Assembly: GCA_041391485.1 (NCBI GenBank) | Contig: JAWKNY010000007.1 | Coordinates: 76,067 to 140,066 of the forward strand | Source: JACKAF01 sp041391485 | GTDB taxonomy: Bacteria > Bdellovibrionota > FAC87 > UBA2466 > JACKAF01 | DNA: 64,000 bases | Reading direction: 5' to 3' | In this document: positions 46,267-54,220 of the stretch, in pieces | Layout of the letters: each line of letters starts with the position of its first letter | Position numbering within the stretch: the first letter of the stretch is position 1 | Notes under the pieces: model-generated | Told to the model about the DNA's origin: nothing | Database searches by the model: none | The model's input: the letters and a program-made list of their open reading frames with translations, nothing else | Made by a program: the position numbers and the translations under genes

Positions 46267-46828
46267 TATTGAAACCATTTACCTAAGTGCCGTTGTCTCC
46301 CTCGTTCTCTTCGCCGTAATCGGAGTGTTTGATGGAGTCTACTACCACCTCTACCGCTACAACCTGCAATCGCATCCGGAGGCGCGTCTAGAGCACTGGA
46401 TCCACACTCTGCGCGCCTTCGTTTTTGCGGCCTTCTCCTTTCTGATATTTGTGGTGAATGCGGCCGGCAAACTCTTGTGGGTAGCGGTGGCCTTGGTGGC
46501 CTTGGACCTGGTGTTGGAGGCGATCGATATTCTCGTTGAGAAAGAAGCCCGCGCCAAGCTGGGCGGCATTTCCAGTGGTGAGTCTCTCGTTCACATCCTG
46601 GCAACCGCGTGCAAGAGTGTGGCGCTAGCACTGATGGCAGTCGCAAAACCAATCTCCGCGTGGAAGTTAAGTGCGCCCTTGCTTCTGGATCCGTACCCGA
46701 TGTTTGTGATCCTTTCAGGTACGGTGTTCAGTGTTTCAACGGCGGTAGGTGGGATCGCGCAGATCGCACTCATGAAACCCATCAAGTCGAAGTCGACGGT
46801 GTTGCTTCTCGCCTTAGGTGGGAGGTAG
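46253..46828 (+). CDS. Integral membrane protein of unknown function
   Basis: The 191-aa protein has about five hydrophobic helices (TIYLSAVVSLVLFAVIGVFDGVYYHLYRY; TLRAFVFAAFSFLIFVV; LLWVAVALVALDLVLEAIDILVE; LATACKSVALALMAVAKP; PMFVILSGTVFSVSTAVGGIAQ). A His/Tyr/Arg cluster (YYHLYRYNLQSHPEARLEHWIHTLR) follows helix 1, and Glu/Asp residues lie inside helix 3. No family assigned. It overlaps the corrected PLP-enzyme stop by 14 nt, so it is translated with it, and converges with the PPOX gene with a 47-nt overlap. Confidence 0.72.
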   Translation: MPLPNIETIYLSAVVSLVLFAVIGVFDGVYYHLYRYNLQSHPEARLEHWIHTLRAFVFAAFSFLIFVVNAAGKLLWVAVALVALDLVLEAIDILVEKEARAKLGGISSGESLVHILATACKSVALALMAVAKPISAWKLSAPLLLDPYPMFVILSGTVFSVSTAVGGIAQIALMKPIKSKSTVLLLALGGR

Positions 46829-47303
46829 TGGCGCCCAGATGCACGGGTTCGTAGCGATCAAACTCAATGTCGCGCACGAATTCGAGTTTGCCCCAGAGAG
46901 AAGCGTAGCCGCGGGTAAAACGTAGAAAGCGGGTGCGTTTTCTCCAGCGGGCAATTTCGGCTTTCGTTGCGGGGCGCCGGCCCACGGTGCGACCGTAGAG
47001 TCGGATCGCGGGCCACTGTGAAAACCGGCCACGGACTAGGGAGGCGGTCCAGAAACCCAGGCGGCTGTTGACCGCTAAAATGCAAACGCGATCGTGGGCC
47101 GCCAAGTTTTGGCGGGTTTGCCGAGTAAAAATCTCAAAGTAACAACCACGCGGCTCTTTTCGATCTAGTAGCAAGGAAGCGATGGGGGCGACGTTTGGTT
47201 GCCCCTGCTTGTCCACAGTTGCGACGGCAAAATGAAGCGAACTTTTGAAACTCGTCCCAAAGACCCTGCGGATTTCTTTCCACTCAGAATGCGTTATTTT
47301 CAC
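46782..47303 (-). CDS. Pyridoxamine 5'-phosphate oxidase-like flavin-binding protein
   Basis: The 173-aa protein is of the split-barrel PPOX class: SSLHFAVATVDKQGQPNVAPIASLLLDRKEPRGCYFEIFTRQTRQNLAAHDRVCILAVN, with the flavin-phosphate RxTRxNL-type loop, then IRLYGRTVGRRPATKAEIARWRKR. Members bind FMN or F420/heme and reduce small substrates or act in heme or PLP metabolism. The exact substrate cannot be read from the sequence. Confidence 0.82.
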   Translation of the reverse strand: MKITHSEWKEIRRVFGTSFKSSLHFAVATVDKQGQPNVAPIASLLLDRKEPRGCYFEIFTRQTRQNLAAHDRVCILAVNSRLGFWTASLVRGRFSQWPAIRLYGRTVGRRPATKAEIARWRKRTRFLRFTRGYASLWGKLEFVRDIEFDRYEPVHLGATTSHLRREATPSTST

Positions 47304-47362
47304 CCGCCCTTCATACCACAGGCCTCCCCCCAGGCTGAAATATTGATTTTTACTATGAGTGT

Positions 47363-47386
47363 ATAGATTTAATCGATTTTATCTAT
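47363..47386. promoter_or_regulatory. Dyad upstream of the Prx-Grx gene
   Basis: ATAGAT (47363-47368) and ATCTAT (47381-47386) flank a central ATCGAT in a very AT-rich promoter region, 69 nt before the start codon. ATAG...CTAT half-sites are reminiscent of OxyR boxes, but the spacing does not match the full OxyR consensus, so the regulator is unassigned. Confidence 0.4.
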
Positions 47387-47454
47387 GTGGAGGAATCCCC
47401 GACAATAAAGGTGTGGGGCGAGGTCCCCCGGTTAAATAAAAGAAGGAGTTTGTC

Positions 47455-48186
47455 ATGTTAGAGAATAAAGAAGGTCAACGAGTTCCGGAAGTGGTGTTCA
47501 GAACGCGCTTCCAGGGAGATTGGAAGAGCGTTTCAACAAAGGATCTTTTTGCGGGAAAAAAAGTCGTCGTTTTCTCACTTCCCGGAGCGTTCACGCCGAC
47601 TTGTTCCTCCACCCATCTACCCCGCTACAACGAGTTGGCGGCCGTCTTTAAGCAGCATGGAGTCGATGACATCATTTGCATTTCCGTAAATGACGGCTTT
47701 GTCATGGAGTCCTGGGCAAAGGACCAACACGCCGACAACATCACCATTATTCCTGACGGGAATGGGGAATTCACGGATGGGATGGGAATGCTCGTGGATA
47801 AGTCCGATCTGGGTTTTGGAAAACGTTCGTGGCGCTATTCGATGCTCGTCGATGACGGTGTGGTAACGAAGATGTTCATCGAACCTCAAAAGCCAGGCGA
47901 TCCTTTTGAAGTATCCGACGCTGATACGATGTTACGACACCTGGCACCGGAAGCAAAACTTCCCGCTGAGGTGACCATTATCTCCAAGCCCGGTTGTGCC
48001 TTTTGCATTGGTGCCAAGAAGCTCTTGCAGGAGCACGGTTATGTTTACGAGGAGATCTCCTTACAAGGAGGTATTTCGTATAAGACTCTACGTAACCTGA
48101 CGGGGCAGGCGACAGCGCCGCAGATCTTTATTAACGGCGAGCACATCCGAGGTCTGGATGGCTTAAAGGCCTACTTTGCGAAGTAA
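47455..48186 (+). CDS. Hybrid peroxiredoxin-glutaredoxin (Prx5-Grx)
   Basis: The 243-aa protein fuses a Prx5-type peroxiredoxin (FSLPGAFTPTCSSTHLPRY with peroxidatic Cys50) to a C-terminal glutaredoxin (ISKPGCAFCIGAKKLLQEHG with Cys181/Cys184 and TAPQIFINGEHIRGLDGL). The fusion allows direct reduction of the peroxidase by its own glutaredoxin and glutathione. It implies glutathione use in this organism. A strong AAGGAG precedes the ATG and a strong terminator follows, so the gene is monocistronic, with an AT-rich promoter and a dyad upstream. Confidence 0.95.
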   Translation: MLENKEGQRVPEVVFRTRFQGDWKSVSTKDLFAGKKVVVFSLPGAFTPTCSSTHLPRYNELAAVFKQHGVDDIICISVNDGFVMESWAKDQHADNITIIPDGNGEFTDGMGMLVDKSDLGFGKRSWRYSMLVDDGVVTKMFIEPQKPGDPFEVSDADTMLRHLAPEAKLPAEVTIISKPGCAFCIGAKKLLQEHGYVYEEISLQGGISYKTLRNLTGQATAPQIFINGEHIRGLDGLKAYFAK

Positions 48187-48192
48187 TTGCCA

Positions 48193-48222
48193 CTGCCCGC
48201 CCTAGTGAGGGCGGGCAGTTTT
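48193..48222 (+). terminator. Strong rho-independent terminator
   Basis: A 10-bp perfect GC-rich stem, CTGCCCGCCC/GGGCGGGCAG, with loop TAGTGA is followed by TTTT. It begins 7 nt past the Prx-Grx stop. Confidence 0.93.
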
Positions 48223-48285
48223 CCTCTCTTTGGGTCATAACGTCCCATCTCATCCAGCAAATCCAAGAGTCTGTGCCCAGTGAGG

Positions 48286-48301
48286 TGGCACGTGGGTTGC
48301 A
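48286..48301 (+). promoter_or_regulatory. Sigma-54 (RpoN) promoter, perfect consensus
   Basis: TGGCACGTGGGTTGCA matches the -24/-12 consensus TGGCACG-N4-TTGCA exactly, with ten bases between the GG and GC. It lies 40 bp before the start of the REC-only response-regulator gene and points toward it. A sigma-54 activator (NtrC type) is encoded at 52132-53568. Confidence 0.88.
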
Positions 48302-48340
48302 AAACTAACTCTTGTTTGTTGGCGCAATTTGGGAGGAAAG

Positions 48341-48757
48341 GTGAAGACGCGAGCGGCTACACGTACGAATAAGGCCCGCGTTGCCATCGTCGATGACAGT
48401 TTCGACATGAGAGAGTTACTGCAGGAGTACCTGAGTGGGTGTGGAATTGAGGCGATAGGTTTTGAGGGCGTGTCGGAGGCGCTTGAGTTTCTCACCTCTG
48501 CCAAGAGTCGTTCCATCAAGCTGGTGCTCTGTGATCTAAACTTTCCTGAACAAAGTGGCCTTGTTCTGCTGCGCAGAATGCGGACACTTCATCCCGAGAT
48601 TCCAGTTATCTTAATGTCAGCTTTTGCGGATCGTTCGGCCGTCGACCGCATGCGCTCCGAGGGTGCTGCTGCCTACGTAAACAAAACGGACGGGCTGGGC
48701 CCCGTCTTGGGCGCCATTGAGCGCGGGCTAGCGTTTTCCGGCGCCCCCTCTAGATGA
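48341..48757 (+). CDS. Single-domain response regulator (REC only)
   Basis: A receiver domain of about 138 aa with the acidic pocket VAIVDDSFD, phospho-acceptor Asp65 in LVLCDLNFPEQSG, ILMSAFAD (Ser switch residue) and the conserved Lys in AAAYVNKTDGL. No output domain is present. GTG 48341 follows GGAGGAAAG. It is read from a consensus sigma-54 promoter and ends tail-to-tail inside the histidine kinase gene (85-nt overlap). It could be a phosphate sink or a connector for that kinase. Confidence 0.87.
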   Translation: MKTRAATRTNKARVAIVDDSFDMRELLQEYLSGCGIEAIGFEGVSEALEFLTSAKSRSIKLVLCDLNFPEQSGLVLLRRMRTLHPEIPVILMSAFADRSAVDRMRSEGAAAYVNKTDGLGPVLGAIERGLAFSGAPSR

Positions 48758-50264
48758 TGTTTTGGAATCCGAATCACAAAGCGGGTGTGTTCGCTCTCGG
48801 TATCAAGAGATAAGTTTCCGTTGTGCGCATTCACGATGGAACGGGCAATACTTAGTCCCAGACCGGTCCCGTCTCCTAGAGGCTTCGTTGTAAAGAAGGG
48901 TTCCATCATGTGTTTGCGAACGCCTTCGGGAATTCCATCGCCGCTATCGGTAACGGAGATCTCCACGTCTGTACCGAGATCTTCAACGTCCACCCGGATC
49001 CAAGGGTTGGGAAGATCTCGAACGGCATCACAAGCGTTATTCAAAAGGTTAACCAATGCCTGCGCGAGCTGTGTGCTGCGGCACTCAACAATAAGCTTAG
49101 GATCAATGTCTTTCGCGATAAGATCAATGCCGTGCCGCCTGAAACGCTCGGACGAAAAGGCATAAATATCGGCCAGTAAATTCGCTAGGCGTTCTTCTCG
49201 AAACGGATCTTTGGAGCCGTCTCTGGAAAAAGAAAGTATCCCTCGAATGATGCGGGTCATGCGATCGGCCTCGTTTCGGATCGTCTGCGAAACCTTGATC
49301 AGTGTCGCCTTTTCGGGCGTTGCGCGCTCTGCCTGACTCTCAAGCACTTCCATGCGTCCTCGGATGGTGGCGATGGGCGGCCCCAGCTCGTGCGCGATGC
49401 CGGCCGCCATCTCTCCGAGCGCCGCCATCTTCTCGGCGTGTATCAAGCGTGCGCGTTCCTGTTGTAGTCTTTCCTCGGCCTCACGTTTGGCGGAAATATC
49501 TTCGGTAATTCCCATGATGTGCTTAAGGACCTTGGCTTCGTCCCTTACCGGAACAAACCGAGCGCTAAACGTGGACACGCGCTCTTGTACTTTCGTTTGG
49601 TATTCGAATGAGAGGGTGTCGCCATTGACTGACTGATGAAAGAATTCCTGCACCCTTGCGTGGTGTTCCTTGGGAACCAATCTAAGGTGTGTTTTGCCGA
49701 TAGCCTCATTTTCGCAATTGAATCCCATCATACGCAGCCCTGCCGCATTGATCGCCGTAATGGTCCCTTCCAAATCAATCTCGTAAATGCAAAAGGGGGC
49801 GTTTTGAATAAGTAGTCTCTGTCTTTTTTCGCTGGAGCGTAGTCCTCTCTCCGCGCGTACCCGCTCTGAGATGTCATGAACGATGCCGGTGAAGTAAGAT
49901 TGTCCATTGAGCTTAAATTCACTGATCGCGAGGTGGACGGGAAATAAGCTGCCGTCTTTCCGTTTCGCGACGACTTCTCGCCCGATTCCAATAATCTTTT
50001 TTTTCCCAGTTTTCAGGTAGTTTGATAAGTAGTGGTCGTGCTCTTCGGCGTAGGGAGAAGGCATGAGCCGGCTGATGTTTTGCCCTTTAACTCCTCCGGG
50101 GGAGTAGCCGAACAGCCTTTCGGTCGCGGGGTTTGCGGTATCGATTAAACCCTTGAATCGATGGTCAGGATGGCATCTACCGCGCTCTCCACGATGGCTT
50201 TAAGCCTGTCCGCTTGTTCGTTATTCGCCGTTTCCACTGTCACAACCAGTTCCGATGCCGGCAT
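48673..50264 (-). CDS. PAS domain sensor histidine kinase, one frameshift
   Basis: This is an NtrB-type soluble kinase with no TM helix. In order: a first PAS (LKAIVESAVDAILTID, then RLFGYSPGG) from ATG 50264, a second PAS (RQRLLIQNAPFCIYEIDLEGTITAINAAGL), a HisKA motif with phospho-His in MAAGIAHELGPPIATIRG, and HATPase motifs (ALVNLLNNACDAV; TDSGDGIPE; TTKPLGDGTGLGLSI). The given frame begins at 50064. The first PAS joins it with a shift near 50157 (TID / RFKGLIDT). The likely partner is the NtrC-type regulator at 52132-53568 and/or the convergent REC protein. Confidence 0.87.
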
Positions 50265-50309
50265 CCTAGCACACCCCGAATCTCGCAATAAGACTCGGCG
50301 CAAAGGAGA

Positions 50310-51484
50310 CTAGCGCAGTGAAATCGCCAATTGATTTGGTCTTTTTTGCGCTTCCTCTCGCAAGGTCTGCAGCTTTGTGCGCACATCGGAAGGCAAATGG
50401 GTGCCGCTACTGCCGGTGTAGCCCGCGTAAATATTCTCCTCAAAGCGCGTATAACAACGCTCCGCTTGGGTGGAATGCGGGTAAGTGCGTATGCAAGACT
50501 GGTAATAGACTTCGGGCAACGACCATAACTTCAGCTCGTCGATGGATTCGTAAGCCATTCCGGTGAGCATGTAGGCTTCGCTAGCGTCCGAGGGGAAGCT
50601 TTTTCCGCAGAATTTCGTGAAGCTCCGCAGAAGCTCGCAGGTAATAAACGGCGCCGGATTCATCGGCTAAAGTAGACTTGCAACCCACGGCCGGCCGCCA
50701 TCAAAGCCTTGGCTTTGCCAAGCGCGGCTTTGGAGTGCATCGGGCCTTTGGGATTCTTCTTCCACGCTTCCAGACTGGTGATCCAGTCCTTCAAACGCGC
50801 GTCCAGGAATCCGATGGATGTCGTGTTCTGGGAATCTTCTGAGTACACCGATAGCGTGAGTCGATCTTTGTTCACTCGCACGCAAATCGCGAGCATCTTT
50901 TTTACGGCTCGTTCCCACTCAAAGGGATTTTCGCATGACTTTGGGATCCAAAATGATTTTCTCGTATTCAGTGAGCGCTCTGTCAAACTGCCGTGTGGCT
51001 GAAAAAAGATCGGCCTTCTCTCCGGTGGTGAGCGAATCGGTTTTGGCATCGAGCTTAAGAACAGGGAATTTTGGCCCGAAGTCAGTGCGCGTATGACAGC
51101 TGATGCAATAAGAAGAGAGTGAAAGCAACATGGCTCGCGCGTATTCAAGATGGCCTTGGTTGAGCGCAATCTGTGCGTGCTTGGCCTCATCTTCAAAAAT
51201 AACGGAAAGCATTCCGATGCTGGGATCAGCATCCACGGGACCGCCCTTTTTTCCCCATTTGTGCTTGTGCGATGCGGTGAGAAAGTTCCGCTATTTTAGC
51301 CGTATTCTTTTACCCTTGCGAGCGTGTTATGATCTTGCAAGCTATTTTCTTTACTGACGTCGACAAGTAGCTCGGGAAGTACCTGGGAGAGTTGCTGCAT
51401 CTTGGCGGACCAAGAAGTATCGGCCAAACTGCAAGCGGGGTAGACAGCGACTAAGATGATTGCAACTGAAATAAAATGGCGCAT
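50310..51484 (-). pseudogene. Secreted CxxCH (cytochrome c-like) protein, multiply frameshifted
   Basis: The signal peptide MRHFISVAIILVAVYPACSLA starts at 51484. The chain then passes through three frames: MQQLSQVLPELLVDVSKENSL, DADPSIGMLSVIFEDEAKHAQIALNQG, and a single heme-type motif SSYCISCHTRTDFGP. TPR-like helical sequence follows (ATRQFDRALTEYEKIILDP; ESIDELKLWSLPEVYYQSCIRTYPHSTQAERCY) to the stop at 50310. The reconstruction is about 390 aa. A monoheme or heme-like periplasmic protein with helical repeats is likely; the partner is unknown. Confidence 0.65.
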
Positions 51485-51549
51485 GTTTTCCTCTGGTTCA
51501 CTAATTTACCATTTTCAGTAACCGGAAGGCAGCCCTACTTTTTCCCGCA

Positions 51550-52026
51550 TCACGACTTCGGCCCCTCCCCATCCGCAAAAAACTTCACAAAGTCGCCCTC
51601 AGTGAGGATCCCAACCAGTTTTCCCTGTGGATCGGTGACAGGCAAGCAGCCGATCTTGTTCTCACAAATCTGGATCGCAGCACTGCGAGCACTTGTTTCC
51701 GGCGAAATGGCGCGTACCTGAAAAAACTTTGAGTCCTGCATCACTTCCTTGATCGCCATAGACTCCCAGGAAGCGCAGGCATTTCCCGCTTCAGGTTTCG
51801 AATAGCGCAGCAAATCCCGATGCGTCACCAAGCCCACCAAGTTGAATTGCTTGTCGACGATGGGGGCATGCCTTACGTGATGGCGATCCAGCAGATCCGC
51901 CAAATCCTGAAGGGTATCGTTGGGCGAAAGCGTATGCAGATTTGTGCTCATTAAATCGCGCACGCAAAGTCGAGCGGCAAAGAGGCGGCCGCGAGCAGGG
52001 GCGGAATTTTGGCTCTTGTCGGACAT
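51550..52026 (-). CDS. CBS-domain pair protein
   Basis: The 158-aa protein consists of two CBS domains: VRDLMSTNLHTLSPNDTLQDLADLLDRHHVRHAPIVDKQFNLVGLVTHRDLLRY and IKEVMQDSKFFQVRAISPETSARSAAIQICENKIGCLPVTDPQGKLVGILTEGDFVKFF. Such pairs bind adenine nucleotides and sense energy state. No catalytic domain is attached. It lies between the CxxCH gene and the sigma-54 activator, about 100 nt from the latter, and may be its co-transcribed downstream neighbour. Confidence 0.9.
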   Translation of the reverse strand: MSDKSQNSAPARGRLFAARLCVRDLMSTNLHTLSPNDTLQDLADLLDRHHVRHAPIVDKQFNLVGLVTHRDLLRYSKPEAGNACASWESMAIKEVMQDSKFFQVRAISPETSARSAAIQICENKIGCLPVTDPQGKLVGILTEGDFVKFFADGEGPKS

Positions 52027-52131
52027 TATTTTCCCTCTGTTTTATCTTTTCACTGAGTAAGTTAGCAAAGTCGGTACCAAAGCTGGGTGCGTGACCTTGC
52101 GCACCCAGCCAATCCAGTGGGTCAATTTGTC

Positions 52132-53568
52132 TCAATGAGTGAGGTTCTGTCCCAGGTCTGTAGACGGAAAAGGCATCCGGGTGGGACCCGAACTTTCTAT
52201 TTCCTTTTCCTTTCGGTAAAGCGTGCGCCGGTTGATCCCAAGAATGTCAGCGGCCCGATCCTTTCGACCCCCTGTCTTTTGAAGGACCAGCTGGATATAG
52301 CGCTGTTCGAGTTGCTCGACGGTAGGAAAATCTGAAGTCGCTTCCCGAAAAAAAAGCTCGGGATCCGTTTTCTGAAGCTCGGGTATTTCGGCTTCCGTGA
52401 TGGTTTCATGGGTACTGAGAACGATGATGCGTTCAATGAGGTTTTCTAGCTCACGTACGTTTCCCGGCCAGTGGTGGTGGGTCAGTTTTTTCATGGCTCC
52501 GGGCGAGCAGCTTCGTACCGGCGAGGCGTTGACTGCCGAATATTTCTCGATGAAGTGTTCCACCAAAGAGGGTAGGTCCTCCAAACGTTCACGGAGTGGC
52601 GGAATCAGAAAGGGGATAACGCTCAAGCGGTAGTAAAGATCTTCTCTGAAACGGCCGGCGCTGATTTCTGCCGGGAGATCTTTGTTGGTGGCTGCAATGA
52701 CCCGCACATCGACCGATCGGGACTGGGTGTCGCCTACAGGACGAATAGACTTGTCTTGAAGGACGCGCAGAAGCTTAGCCTGAAGTGAGAGATCCATATC
52801 GCCGATCTCATCTAGAAACACGGTACCGCCGTTTCCTTCTTCGAAGAGTCCAACCTTTCGTTGGTTGGCGCCGGTGAAAGACCCTTTGGCGTGCCCAAAC
52901 AGTTCCGACTCAAGCAGGTTTTCCGGAATCGCGGCGCAGTTGATCGCGACGAAGGGAGCGTCCTTACGCGGTCCGTTTTCATGGATGGCGCGTGCGACCA
53001 TTTCCTTCCCGGTTCCACTCTCGCCCGTGATAAGAACGTTGGCGCGTGCCTGAGATACTCTTTTTACCAAATCGAATACTCGTTGCATGGCCGCACTCTT
53101 GCCAATGAGCGAGTGGAGGTGCCATGTCCTCTTAAGCTCCTTACGAAGCACTTGATTCTCACCGTGCAAACGGCGGTACTCGATCGCGCGTTCGACGGTG
53201 ACCCCTACCTCGGCCAGCTTGAATGGCTTCACAACGTAGTCGTAGGCCCCGCGCCGCATGGCCTCTATGGCGGACTCGATACTGCCAAAAGCGGTGGTGA
53301 GCACCACTGGAATGTGCGGGTACGCCCGTTTAAGCCGTGAAGCGAAATCGGTTCCCGTCATTTGGGGCATCTTGATGTCAGAAAGTACCAGGTCCACGTT
53401 TGCTGGGTTCAGTGGAACGGCGGATTTTCCCGTAAGCGCCGCTAAGGCTTCCGACGCCAAGCTAAATTGGGTGGTGGCGTAACCTTCCGATTGGAAGTAG
53501 TCCTCCAGCAACGCGCGCAACTGAGCGTCGTCGTCGACGATGACGATATGACCTTTGGGTTTCTGCAT
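52132..53568 (-). CDS. Sigma-54-dependent NtrC-family response regulator
   Basis: The 478-aa activator has an N-terminal receiver (HIVIVDDDAQ, phospho-Asp in LVLSDIKMPQMTG, DYVVKPF). The central AAA+ domain has Walker A GESGTGKE, the sigma-54 contact loop ELFGHAKGSFTGA (canonical GAFTGA, here GSFTGA), Walker B GGTVFLDEIGDM and arginine fingers in RFREDLYYRLSV. A Fis-type HTH (RKDRAADILGINRRTLYRKEKEIE) closes it. It activates sigma-54 promoters, including probably those at 48286-48301 and upstream of itself. Confidence 0.94.
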   Translation of the reverse strand: MQKPKGHIVIVDDDAQLRALLEDYFQSEGYATTQFSLASEALAALTGKSAVPLNPANVDLVLSDIKMPQMTGTDFASRLKRAYPHIPVVLTTAFGSIESAIEAMRRGAYDYVVKPFKLAEVGVTVERAIEYRRLHGENQVLRKELKRTWHLHSLIGKSAAMQRVFDLVKRVSQARANVLITGESGTGKEMVARAIHENGPRKDAPFVAINCAAIPENLLESELFGHAKGSFTGANQRKVGLFEEGNGGTVFLDEIGDMDLSLQAKLLRVLQDKSIRPVGDTQSRSVDVRVIAATNKDLPAEISAGRFREDLYYRLSVIPFLIPPLRERLEDLPSLVEHFIEKYSAVNASPVRSCSPGAMKKLTHHHWPGNVRELENLIERIIVLSTHETITEAEIPELQKTDPELFFREATSDFPTVEQLEQRYIQLVLQKTGGRKDRAADILGINRRTLYRKEKEIESSGPTRMPFPSTDLGQNLTH

Positions 53569-53608
53569 TCCGCTCCTCCTGTGTGCGGGACAAAATTACC
53601 CATCACGA

Positions 53609-53632
53609 GACAATATGACCAGCACTATTGTC
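53609..53632. promoter_or_regulatory. Inverted repeat GACAATA-N10-TATTGTC
   Basis: Perfect 7-nt arms (53609-53615, 53626-53632) lie between the ntrC-type gene and the divergent K+ channel gene. Placement suits an activator binding site for the NtrC-like protein: autoregulation, or an upstream site for the channel operon. Inferred from symmetry and location only. Confidence 0.5.
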
Positions 53633-53680
53633 CGATTCGGGCTCCCGCTGCCTAAGTTTGGGCCGACCTGACAACAGGAG

Positions 53681-53696
53681 TGCATTCCTAGTGCCA
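53681..53696 (-). promoter_or_regulatory. Sigma-54 promoter upstream of the ntrC-type gene
   Basis: On the minus strand the site reads TGGCACTAGGAATGCA: a perfect -24 TGGCAC and a -12 ATGC (consensus TTGC), with the required ten bases between GG and GC. It would start transcription about 100 nt before ATG 53568, making the activator part of its own regulon. Confidence 0.68.
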
Positions 53697-53746
53697 AACT
53701 GTCCTATGGAGCGCGTGCTACAATGAGCAAAAACGAGCGGGGAGAA

Positions 53747-54220
53747 ATGAAGGTTAAGGGCAAGCAACTAAGGGGAATGCAACACGTTCCGTACTTCTCA
53801 ACCATTATCTTGCAGGCCTTGCGAACGCCGTTGCTGTTGTTTTTTGCCGCGGCCGGCAACGTGCTACTGCTCGTCTCTGCGTTCCTGTTCTTCAGTGTCG
53901 AACATAGCGTTAACCCGCAGGTAAAAGACTTTTTTGATGCCTTGTGGTGGGCGTTCTCCACTGTTTCGACTGTGGGTTATGGCGACATCACGCCGATCAC
54001 CGATAAAGGACGGGTGATTGGAATATTCCTCATGGTGACAGGCGTCTCCTTTTTTGTGGGGTTTACTGCTATTTTTGTTTCGGTCATTTCTTCGCTCGCC
54101 GCTTCGGATATTGTTCGCGGCGAGGAGCTCACTTTCATGGAATACCAGAAAGTGATGGAAGCGCTCACGCGCGTGGAGAAGCGACTGGAAAACCTAGAGA
54201 AGAACGCGAGGGTGGAATGA
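53747..54220 (+). CDS. Two-TM potassium channel (ion_trans_2)
   Basis: The protein of about 157 aa from ATG 53747 (GGGGAGAA upstream) has TM1 (PLLLFFAAAGNVLLLVSAFLFFS), a pore helix with selectivity filter STVSTVGYGDITP (TVGYGD at 75-80), TM2 (VIGIFLMVTGVSFFVGFTAIFVSVIS) and a short C-terminal coiled coil (MEALTRVEKRLENLEKN). It is the minimal KcsA-like K+ channel plan. The stop overlaps the start of the thioredoxin-peroxiredoxin gene (ATGA), so the two are made together. Confidence 0.92.
   Translation: MKVKGKQLRGMQHVPYFSTIILQALRTPLLLFFAAAGNVLLLVSAFLFFSVEHSVNPQVKDFFDALWWAFSTVSTVGYGDITPITDKGRVIGIFLMVTGVSFFVGFTAIFVSVISSLAASDIVRGEELTFMEYQKVMEALTRVEKRLENLEKNARVE

Noticed and set aside
47363..47386. 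OxyR binding site before the Prx-Grx gene
   Set aside because: The half-sites fit loosely, but the four-element spacing of the OxyR consensus is not met, so it is recorded only as a dyad.
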